Shown here: piece after piece, positions 26,401-38,500 of the stretch | Position numbering within the stretch: the stretch's first letter is position 1 | Layout: every line of letters begins with the position of its first letter | Assembly (NCBI GenBank): GCA_015183035.1 | Contig: JACZZP010000018.1 | Coordinates: forward strand, 1,240,001-1,304,000 | Reading direction: 5' to 3' | Source of the DNA: Meloidogyne chitwoodi | Lineage: Eukaryota; Nematoda; Chromadorea; Rhabditida; Meloidogynidae | DNA length: 64,000 bases | The notes under the pieces: generated by a model | Told to the model about the DNA's origin: nothing | The model's input: only the letters and a program-made list of their open reading frames with translations | Databases searched by the model: none | Program-made: the position numbers and the translations under genes

Positions 26401-26462
26401 AATTTGCATTTCAAACAACAAAGCAATTCTGACCATTGAGGCTGACCATATGCAGGATACAT
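23460..26462 (-). CDS. rle-1: Roquin-type RING E3 ligase / RNA-binding protein (RLE-1-like)
   Basis: The start ATG at 26460-26462 gives [15 protein letters not shown]. The RING finger has [14 protein letters not shown] and CPLD, the last with Asp in place of the usual Cys, as in Roquin. The ROQ domain is clear: [20 protein letters not shown], then [28 protein letters not shown] and [20 protein letters not shown], followed by a helical stretch ([11 protein letters not shown]). The usual CCCH zinc finger that follows ROQ is not visible; the sequence goes straight to [20 protein letters not shown] and a Pro-rich tail. The stop is at 23460-23462. Roquins bind stem-loops in mRNA 3' UTRs and promote decay; C. 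elegans RLE-1 is reported to ubiquitinate DAF-16 (from memory). It lies 118 bp downstream of the EEF1AKMT1 stop, with a TTATTGTTAG acceptor in the gap, so it is probably the second gene of an operon. Confidence 0.9.
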
Positions 26463-26580
26463 GTTGCAGAAGCTAACAATAAGAAATTGAATTAAACAAT
26501 TATAAAAAGATAAATATATAAATAAACAATATATTAATTAGAAATAATTTGAAATATTTACAAAACAAAATTTAATCATT

Positions 26581-27430
26581 TCAAAAAATATTTTTCGATT
26601 TATAATTAAGAAAAAGAGAAAAATCATTAGCTAAATTATTATTATGCTCTGGTTTAAAATTATCAGCCTTTTTTAAAGTAAAAATTCTTTGTAATAAATC
26701 TTCCATTATTGTGCCAGTACAAAATATTAATTTAAAAGTAGGTTTTGCCAGCATCCGGATTGTTTGAGCAACTTTAATAAAACATTCGTCCGATAAGAAG
26801 GGAGCATCGACAATAATAAAATCAAAATATTCAGAATAATGATTGTCAATATTTAAAGGATTTTTATAATCGTAATAGATAAATGAAGTTGGATATCGTT
26901 GCTGGAAACGTTTGTCATATTCAAATAATTTAACTTCAATTTGTCCTTGTCGGAATTGCTAAATTTAAAATTTTGTATAAATGTAAGTTTTACAAGTAGG
27001 ACATAATTTTTGGTTTAGTATAATTGAAAAGAAATGTTTTAAAATCGAAAGAGCTATACAAAAGTAACCTCAGTTTCAATGAAATGTGCAATCAAAGAAG
27101 GGCAGGAAATACAAGCGATCCTCTTTGAATTTTCTCCTTCAAGTGAATAAATACATTCATTAACGATGTGACGAGATGTTTCATCCGTATACCAAAATTG
27201 ACTTAACTGTAAAAATAAAAATGTAAATTCAACCCCATTACCCTTTTAATTATAATTAAATATTAAAAAAACCCTTCAATGTTATTAATTTTATATTTTA
27301 TGTATTAAACCTGCCAATCTTCGCTGATATTCTCATCGAGACCTTCTAGATTCTTTTTTGCAAAGAATTCATCAAGAATTGCCAAAGTTTCAGGTGGAAG
27401 GGAAATATCTTCTGACGTATCTGTACTCAT
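26581..27430 (-). CDS. EEF1A lysine methyltransferase 1 (N6AMT2 family)
   Basis: The start at 27430 gives MSTDTSEDISLPPETLAILD. The family hallmark QFWYTDET follows (usually QFWYxxET), then IACISCPSLIAHF and EVKLFEYDKRF (S-adenosylmethionine-binding fold), FIYYDYKNPLNI, the catalytic-motif region FDFIIVDAPFLSDECF, and KLIFCTGTIMEDLL near the end. The stop is TGA at 26581-26583. The full-length fold is present. The family motif is DPPY/F; here it reads DAPF. Family role: methylates a lysine in elongation factor 1A in the cytoplasm. The ATG is directly preceded by TTTTGCATTAAG, a possible SL acceptor. It is probably the first gene of a two-gene operon with Roquin. Confidence 0.9.
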
Positions 27431-27802
27431 CTTAATGCAAAAATTTTTTTATCTGTAAAATATTTTTAAAAGGTACAACTACTTAAATAGTTATAGTGAA
27501 AATTAACACAGAAAATATACATATATGAATAATTAGTATATACCTTATGTGTAAATATATACAATAAAATATAAAAATTTTAAAACTGAAAACAATCCAT
27601 TGTTATACATTAAAAGTAAAACTCTAAAAAATTTTTCAAACTAGTTGAAAGTTTTTATGAAGAAAAAAGACGTTTTTCTGGTGAAATAAATTTTGGTATT
27701 CAGTGTTAAATAAAATATGGTAGGTAAATTTTCCTCTTATGTTAGACTAAATTGTATATCAATGAATTTTACTAAGAAAACTAGATAATATAAGTAATTA
27801 TA
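27431..27802. other. Intergenic AT-rich region
   Basis: This 372-bp stretch should include the promoter of the EEF1AKMT1-Roquin pair and the 3' UTR of the transposase-like gene. I looked for a partner of the GC-rich patch near 30590-30640 here and found none. Confidence 0.4.
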
Positions 27803-30423
27803 TTATTGATCCACTGTAGTTTGAGCAATTCCTCTCAAAAATTCAGTAATATTCCTTGGATCAAACCTTTCAAGTAAATTCATTATACGTCTTTCTGCAA
27901 GAATATAACGTTTCTTTTTTGGAGGTGGATCTTCTCCCATTAAAAAACGTTCAAAATCTGTATCCCTTGCACGTTGTTCGTGTCTAAGTACTTCAATAAA
28001 TCTCCAAATATTTGGATTTGCACAACTAAAAATTGTATGTAGATGACGGTAAGCAAATTCTACATTAATATATTCCGCATCATAAATCATTCTTTCATAA
28101 ACATTCCAAAATTCAACTGGAAACTTTGCCCGAGTTAAAGTTCCATCTGGAAGTGGAACACCAGTATAATTGAGCAAAAACCTATTTGAATGAATTTATT
28201 TGTGTTAATGTTTTTAAAAATAATTTAATACAAACCATCCAATAAATTGACCTAATTCAGGCAAAATTGCAGCATTCAAATGTTGAATTGCATGTGTTAA
28301 ATGTTGCACAGGAACAAAAGCTAACCCTGTAAACATTCTCACACATTCGGCAAAAATAGGATCACTACGATATTTCTAAATTTTAAGATTAACCAATTTT
28401 TAAAAATTAATTTCAACCTGAATAAGATCTTCTTTTGCAAGTTGGTTTCGAATATTACGAAATAAATGAAAAAGACATCCATATAGACGAATATTTGGAA
28501 AAACAGTTTTAACAGCTTCAATTACAGGTTGCTCAAAGTCAAGTGACATTAAAGTTGGATTAAATTCTGGCCATGCATCTCTAATCATTGTGAACATGCG
28601 TTCATAAATACCACGAGACTTTCCAGTTAAAAGACAATAAACAATTGGAAATATCCATTTACCTCTCCTTAAAAAAATTAAATTATGTTATAAAAATTAA
28701 TAAAATATAAAAAAATTATCTAGTATCAAAAATTATTTGTTACCTTGTAAGTAATGCATAAACTTGAACAAAAGGTGGAGGAGTGACGACAAAAGAACCA
28801 TCAGCAAAAACTTCATACATTGAATTTGCCCAAGTTGAATTGGATTCTTTTGAAAAGATAAGAATTCTAAAATAAATATCAAATGATTTTAAATAAAAAA
28901 TTTTAAACAAAAACCTATGTTGTTTTGTTTGATCATCAGCTAATTTAAACATTCCAGAATCAGCAAGAAGAAATTGTTCGACTTCAGTTCCATCAAAACG
29001 AAAATAAACTTGATAATCCTGAGGAATTTCAAGCTCTTCTGCTGAATTTGGCACAGGAGGGAGTTGCTTTGTTCGTTTACGAACTTTTTTAATTTTCTAA
29101 AAAAATTTTTTTAACTAAATTATTGTTTACTTGTTGTAAAAAACGACTGAAAATGGAGATTTTTTAAAATATCAGAAAATCCTCTATTAAAGGGAAAACA
29201 TAAAATTAGTCTATGAAACATTTTCTACCTTTTTAGTGTCATCCATACTTTCATTTGTCAAAGAATCATCACATTCTAGTCGATCTTGTTTTATCTTCCT
29301 AATAGCTTCATCTTTCATAGAAATAGCTTCATGTGTATGTTCCGTAATTATTTTTAAGAATTTATTGTCTGGATCAGTATGAATTCGTCCACGACATTCA
29401 TTTTTCCTTTCACATCTCCAAAATTTTATTGTATCAATTGCATTGTACTTTTCGAAAATATAAACAAATCCGTTGAGTTCAAGCTTTTCTTTTCTACGTT
29501 TGCTCAAGAGTTTAGATGCTTCTAAAATTAAACTTTAATTCCAAAAATTAAATTTAATATAAAAAATTATTTATAATAAATACCAGAAGTTGAACTTCGA
29601 CTAACAAGTTCAGGTTTTATCGAAATTCTGGGCTTCACAGGAACTTTTGGTGTTAATGTTAATTGTGAAATAGAGGATTCTGGATACGAATGATCTCTAA
29701 AAATAAAAAATAATAAAAACTATCAAAATATAAACAAACAATTGTTGTGGTTCGCTAGCGTGATTAAAGCTAGAATCGGCAAGAAAATGATCCCCTTCGG
29801 TTACACCAATACGTTCATAAGCTTGATATTCGGCATTAATTATCATTTCATTTACAGACTGTTTAATTACTTGTTGTTTTGGAATTCGAGGAATTTCAAT
29901 CTTTTCTTTACGAGCACGTTTGATTATCTGAGTTATAAATCAAATTAAGATTAATCGAATCATCCCCTTAACAGACACCTAGAGAATGCAATGCAGGTAA
30001 ATCCAGACCCTTCGGATCTATTATCCCAATACTTAATTATCGCTATTACTAAAATCAAGAAACCTTTTTAATGCTATTCGCACTAGGCAACTGAGCAAGA
30101 ACTGGTGAAGAAATATTGCAACTTGTTATTACATTTGCCCGAATCTGTGCAGGAGGTTCTTCATATCCAACAGCTCGTCTTTTTACTGCAGTAACAATTT
30201 TTAGTGCTTCAACTTTTGAAATATTGGCTTCATGTGTATGCTCAGTAATCATTCTAAGAAAGTTATTTTCCATATCTGTATGAATTCTTCCTCTACATTC
30301 ATCCTTTAGCTCACATCTCCAAAATTTAATTGTTTTGTTTGCATTTACTCTATCAAAAACGTAAAGGAATCCATCATTTTTCAGCTTCGCTTTTCTACGA
30401 TTTGATTCAATAACAGAAGACAT
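27803..30423 (-). CDS. FLYWCH-MULE transposase-like gene with duplicated N-terminal module
   Basis: The N-terminal module (30423 down to about 29750) has a FLYWCH zinc finger: [36 protein letters not shown], then TEHTHEA. It is followed by a linker and INAEYQAYERIGVTEGDHFL. The same order then repeats: LNGFVYIFEKYNAIDTIKFW, then RCERKNECRGRIH and TEHTHEA, then IPQDYQVYFRFDGTEVEQFL. Next comes a MULE transposase domain: ESNSTWANSMYEVFADGSF (first Asp), TLMSLDFEQPVIEAV (second Asp), YGCLFHLFRNI (C-x2-H) and a C-terminal half ending ITEFLRGIAQTTVDQ. The whole resembles the transposase at 60059-61811 but is clearly diverged and has an extra FLYWCH unit. No frame breaks were seen. No TIRs are evident, so it may be an old element or a host gene derived from one. 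Confidence 0.8.
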
Positions 30424-30815
30424 CCAAAAAACTTGACTATTTATAAAATAATTTAAAAAATAAAGCAATAAACGCAAAAAATATGATTGTCAATAAATGA
30501 CCTCTTTAAAGAATATCAATATAAATAGATTTATTATGTATTATTATTCACAAAATGATCTACCTAAAAATAAGATTATCACGTTGAAAGCGGTCACGCT
30601 TCGCGGGCTGATTTGCCGCAACGCCTGGCCACTTAGGCGCGAACATCTAAAATACGGTAGCTAAAATAACAGTAAACCTGTTTAATTTATAAAAACTTGA
30701 GCCGAATTATTGTATATAAAAGTTCAATTAAACCTAATTAACAAAATTAATCATTGTCTCAGTTCATTCCTCCAACAGTTTGTAATCCCGTCTACGTGCT
30801 TCTGCTAAATCATAA
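30424..30815. other. Intergenic region with GC-rich patch
   Basis: Region between two divergent starts. The patch 30583-30650 is GC-rich in an AT-rich context and includes CACTTAGGCGCGAAC, close to the GATTAGGCGCGAAGAC word of the MULE TIR at 59757-59879. It may be the remains of a terminal repeat of the neighbouring transposase-like gene. The rest should be promoter. Confidence 0.45.
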
Positions 30816-32179
30816 ATGGGTAAGTTCTATATTTTCTTCCAAAAACATAATGTTTTACAAAAATGTTTTTCTTTTTTTAAAGATAAATGGGAAAATGTCA
30901 TGGATCACGTAGATGAATTTCTTCACAATAAATGTTTTTATTGGCCAGTTTGGGTGTTACTAGCAGGGATTGCTGTTTTTGTACTTTTTGTGGTTATTTT
31001 ACTCATCAGCTGTTGCGTTTGTTGTTGCTGTGTGAAGACATATAAAAAAGAAAAGAAGAAGGAGGAAGTTAAGGTGGTTACAAAATATGTATTTGTCCAA
31101 GTACCAGCACCGTCGCCACCACCTGAAAAGCTTCCACCTCCACCAAAAAAGAAGCCTAAGAAGGAAAAGAAGAAAAAACCTCCACCTCCTGTAGGACAGA
31201 AAAAGTTAGTTTTAAAATATTTTAATAAATATTTTCCTAATTTTAGAGACAAAGTTATGGACGCGTTATCACTTATGTTGCTAAAAGAATTGAAGGAGAC
31301 TCGGCGCAAAAATAAAGAACCTGAAAAACAGCCGGCGCCTCAACAACAAATTGTTCTACCTCCGTATCCTTTTCCGCCACCTTATCCTATGCCGCAAGCA
31401 CCTCCACCATCACCCCCTGCGCCTACTCCTCCACCACCGCCTCCTTCACCACCACCGGCTCCACTTCCACCACCACCGCCTCCTCCTCCACCAATTCTTC
31501 CACCACAATCTCCGCCAGCACCATATCCAACACCACCACCGCCTCCTCCTCCAACACCAGTGCCAACGGAACCTGATCCAAAAGAGTAAGTCTAAAATTT
31601 AAAAATTAAACAAAAATTTTTAGTACTTCACCACACATTTCAATTTTACCAATGATGATGGTAGGAGATAAAGGTGAGAAAGAGCGTCCGAGTAAGAAAG
31701 ATAAGAGAAGCGAAAAGAAGTCAAGGAAGAAAGAAAAGAGAGAGAAAAAGGAAAGATCTTCCAAAAAGTAAGATTTGAGATTTTTTTTAAATTTATTTAT
31801 AGGAACAAAAGTGAAAAAAGTGCAACTCTTTCAACAGGAACTGAAAGTGCATCTACAGTAGAACCGAAAAATGATAAAGATGATACAGTTTATCAGGCAA
31901 GTTTTTTTGAAAATTTTTTAGATTTTATTTAAAGAATTAAATTTATTAATTATTTTAAAGCTCCGATTGGGAAATATGCCAGCTTTGCCTAAATTTGAGT
32001 TTCTAACTGGCAGTACAAGCAGCAAACAAGAATCATCAGATACAAAGTCAAAAATTGGTTGGAAAAAGAAGGAAGGAGATGATGATGACGAGGAAGATGA
32101 AGATAGTGGAACTTCATCAAAAGCAGTTAATTCCTCTGCCAGTGTCACATCTACTACGGATATGTCCTCAAAGAAATAA
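30816..32179 (+). CDS. Single-pass membrane protein with proline-rich cytoplasmic part
   Basis: The first exon is only ATGG (30816-30819), followed by a GTAAG donor and an acceptor TTTTTAAAG. The protein then reads MDKWENVMDHVDEFLHNKCF, a membrane helix (WVLLAGIAVFVLFVVILLIS), a cysteine cluster (CCVCCCCVK), a Lys/Glu-rich stretch, polyproline runs between about 31360 and 31585, a Lys/Arg/Ser-rich stretch and an acidic end (GDDDDEEDEDSG) with stop at 32177-32179. Introns near 31207-31248, 31590-31621, 31770-31801 and 31897-31960 keep the frame. The cysteine cluster next to the membrane suggests palmitoylation (inference). I do not recognise the family; it looks nematode-specific. The opposite strand is open over the proline runs only because of base composition. 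Confidence 0.75.
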
Positions 32180-32372
32180 ATAAATCTGTAAATAAATAAA
32201 TAATTGCTATATTATATAATTATTGTAATTAAATTGTTTCATTAAAAAATGTTCTATAAATAATATAAAAGAATTAATATTTTATTAACTGTTTATTTCT
32301 TTAATTTTTACTAAATAAATCAACTTTTAATTTAAAAATGTTTTTCTTATTTTATAAAAACCTATTCAATTT

Positions 32373-32612
32373 TCACATCTCAAATCCATATTCTCTTAAA
32401 CATTTTTTATGAGCCTCAATTAACGCCCCACAACTTTCTTCTCCATTTAAGATTATACATTCATCACGTCCCTAAAATTTGAAAAAAGAATTGAACAATT
32501 TATATTTTACCATTCTTGTTTCTTTACAAACACAGCAAGGTCTTAAAACTTTTTTGGTAGGTTCATCCTTTCCGTTTTCTTTTGTAATTTTTGTTGTTTG
32601 ATTAGAAGACAT
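32373..32612 (-). CDS. cox-17: COX17 copper chaperone
   Basis: Two exons. The start ATG at 32610-32612 gives [20 protein letters not shown]. The conserved core reads [20 protein letters not shown], with the paired copper-binding Cys-Cys, and then [20 protein letters not shown] with a [11 protein letters not shown] twin. Both CX9C motifs are intact. The protein is about 66 residues, usual for COX17, with stop TGA at 32373-32375. A 45-bp intron splits the protein after ETRM. Role: delivers copper to SCO1/COX11 for cytochrome c oxidase assembly in the mitochondrial intermembrane space (family knowledge). It lies 187 bp downstream of the E2 gene on the same strand, suggesting co-transcription. 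Confidence 0.95.
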
Positions 32613-32799
32613 TTAAATATAGAATTTATAATATTTTCTTTTTTAATAATATTTAAAAAAAAACAAAATTAAAGAATATATGGATTAAGTAATTTAAAAA
32701 ACTTTAAAAATATTACTAAATACAAAAACATTTTTATCGACTGTTTCCATCAGCAAAATAATCGTTAAATCAATTAATGTTACAGATAAAAAATCTTAT

Positions 32800-33880
<1,081 letters not shown>

Positions 33881-34126
33881 TATAAATGATTAAATGAAAA
33901 ATACCTAAAATATTTAAAAATATAAGAACAATTACAAATAAAAAACAAAATCAGGAAACAAAAAATGAATGAAACGATTTTTGCTTCAAATTTTTCACTT
34001 AACATTTGAAATTTCTCAAAATAAATAATTTTTGGCATTCTGTTTAATTTTTAATGACTTGCAAAATTTTTTATTTTTTTCTAATTTTTCACTTGTCTTT
34101 AATTTTTGATATTTTTTTTAGACCTT

Positions 34127-35322
<1,196 letters not shown>

Positions 35323-35528
35323 ATTAATTAATTATGCCTTTTTTTTATTATTTAATTGACTTTTTATTAATTTTATTTTATAAAATACAAACATTCTTAT
35401 AATTGGATAGATTTAAATTTTAAAATAAAATAAATTAAAAATGTTTTTCTTATCATTTTTTAATGTTTTATCTAAAAATTATTAATGAGGGGATGTCCCA
35501 ATTCTTTTAATTTCTGGGATTTAATTAC

Positions 35529-38500
35529 TTAATATCTTCTTTCTCCATTTAATATCATTGTTGTTGTTGTTCTCTTTTTTCTACTACATTGAGAATTATT
35601 TCCTCCATCTTGTTGTTCTTCATTTTCTCTAATTTCTACTTGCTGTGAAATTACAACAATTTCATTTTCATTTAATCCTTTTAACAATTCTGGATTCAAA
35701 ATAATTTCCTAAAAAAATTTCAAATCAATACCAAAAAGCATTTTCTAATATTTAACCTCTTTATCAATTAAATTTCCATCATTTTGAATTTCATTTTCTT
35801 GAAATGGATCTAATTTGCCAGTAACTTCTTCTGTTGAAATTATTTCATTTCTTCGATAATTAATCTTTTTATTATTTTCATTTTTTAAATTTTTATTATT
35901 ATTATTTTTTATTTTAATTGTTTCTTCTATTAATGGAATTGTTGTTGTTAATAATTCATGGCTATTTGATGTACCACTAAAATATTTTGGATATTTTATT
36001 TGAATTAATTACCCTTTTCCCTTCTAATAAATTAATTATTTACCTAATTATTTCATTTAATTTATTTGTTGAAGGATTTAATATTTCCTCAGTTTTTATC
36101 TCTTCTTTATTTTCTAATATTGTTTTTACTGTTACTAATTTTTCTCTTTTTTCTTCTTTTATCAATTCATCTTTAACTACAAAATTTCTTTTATCAATAA
36201 GAGTTGAAGAAGGTCTTCTTCTTTTAGATGAAGATGTTTCTTTAAAAAATTAAAATAAATTAAATTATAAAATTAATCAAAACTTACTAGTAAACATAAC
36301 TAATGGAGGTACTGGACCATCACCATTTAATGATCTAATTAATACTGGAAAACCTGACTAAAGATTAGGAAAAAATTATTTATTTAAAATATAATTTATA
36401 ATAAAATACTCTTTTATTTTTCAATATTTCTCAGAATTTCCCTTTTTTAAATCCCTCTTTAAAAATAGGTAACCTGTTTTCTTCTTCTTTTACTATTAAT
36501 TGTATTATTGTTTTCATTGTTTTCTTCTTTTAATGTTAATTGTTGAGCATCTCCAATTGTTCCACATTTCGGTGGCTAAATAAATATTTTTTTTTAAATA
36601 TTTTAAAAATCAATTTACTAAAATTTCTTCACATTCTCCCATAAGTCTATCACAAAATCGAAGACTACAACGCAACCTTAAAGTTGTTTCATTTCCAATA
36701 CCTTTAATAGCTACTCCCCTTGAAAAAGCTTTTAATTGATTAACATATTGAGGTGTTTCTATTAATGTTGGTTCTTTTGAACAACTAAAAAACAAATTTA
36801 AAAAAAATAAAAAAAAATAAAAAAAAAACCCATTTTTATCAATTAACATTTGTGGAGTAGATATTTCATCATTTTTTGATGGTTCAATAAAACAAGAATT
36901 GATCAGAAAAGATTGGTAAACGTCGAAATGATCTTTTGTGAAAGATAAGAAAATATTTTTAGAAAATAATAATTAAATATTACCAGAATTACATTCCCAA
37001 CTGTGAATAACATTTTGTCCCAATGTAACAGGAATCATTGTTCGTGTGAGACATTCTGCTGCAGTTGCCGCATTGTTTCCCCAAGGTGGCCTTACCATTT
37101 GTTCCATATGTTCTGCAGCAAGTAAACGATAACTACAAGGCATTTGAGAAGGAAGATGATCTTTACTTTGTGTGTGATCTCTCATTAATTGCCAGTCAAT
37201 TTTAGAATCTTCTTCTCCTCTTCCAGACTCATTTGAAGAATGATCACGATAAAAACATAAAATCTAAAAAAAACAAGATTTAATGTCAATATAAAATTAT
37301 AATCTTTTAAGCCATGTTTATTAAACATAGCAATTCCAAAATTTAACTAACCATCTACCACAAAGGGCGAATAAATAAACTACCTCAGATTGGGTAATTA
37401 AACCAATTATTAAGGCAAAAGGAAGAAAAATATTTAAAATGAAAATATAAATTTTTGGCGAGTAGTAAACAGAAAAATCAAAAAGGAAAAAACTATTTAA
37501 AATTAACATACTCTCTCTTTTTAATCGTTTTCTCTAATCACAAAGGCAATAAATTAAAATATCAAAATGTTAAATATATTACAAAATAACAAATAAGCAA
37601 AATTACAAAATGCCAAAAATACAATTTTTTAAATTAAATAAAAAATACCTTCCAAATTTTATCTATTCCAGTCCGAAAATTTGGATGAAATTGAAGAATT
37701 GCAGAACCTCGAAAGAAGTAACCTTTTGGATTTGAAGAAAATTGACTTTCTAAACCACATTTTCCCAATGGAATACGTAAAACTTTAAAAAATATAAAAA
37801 ATTTTTTAAATTAAAAAATACCTAATTCAGTTCCATTTCCTTTATTTAAATTTTCATCAATTATTCCAATACATTCTGGTTCTAACCAATGACCTTGAAC
37901 ATAAAAAAGTCCTTTAAATTGTGATTTTGTAGTTGTGAAAACTTCAATAAATGAAGCCCCACAACGAATATCTGCCCCATTTCCACCTCTAACAAATTCA
38001 CTATAAAAAATTGAAAAATATCTCTTTAAATAACCAATCTTTTACTAACCAAGATTCAGTAGTTGATAAACGTTTAAATAAATCTGTGAACTTTAAAAAA
38101 AATAAAATTATTTTATAATTTAAAATTACTCTTTCAACATATTTATCTTCTGTTTGTTCATCAAATACCATTTCAGAATCTCCACTCATTTGTAAAAGTT
38201 CTGCTAGATTTACATGTGAACCAATACCCAAAGAAATTATAAAAGCACCTAAATATAAAATTATAATTTTAAAAAATATTTTATTTATTTATTTTAACCA
38301 AATTGTTTAAGTCTTGTTGCTGTGGGTACCTAAAAATTATATTTTTAATTAATAAGAAGAGAATTAAAAAAATTGTGAAATTGGCGTTTCTTTTAAAAAT
38401 GTCAAACTATAAATATTAAAAAAGAAAGCCTACAAATCAGGGTTGCATCGGGTTACCCGAAACCCGATACCCGAAACCCGGCCTTTTTTTCGACCCGAAA

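Noticed and set aside
30938..31309. Minus-strand Gly/Phe-rich ORF opposite the proline-rich gene
   Set aside because: Shadow of the Pro/Lys codon runs on the plus strand, whose exon structure is convincing.
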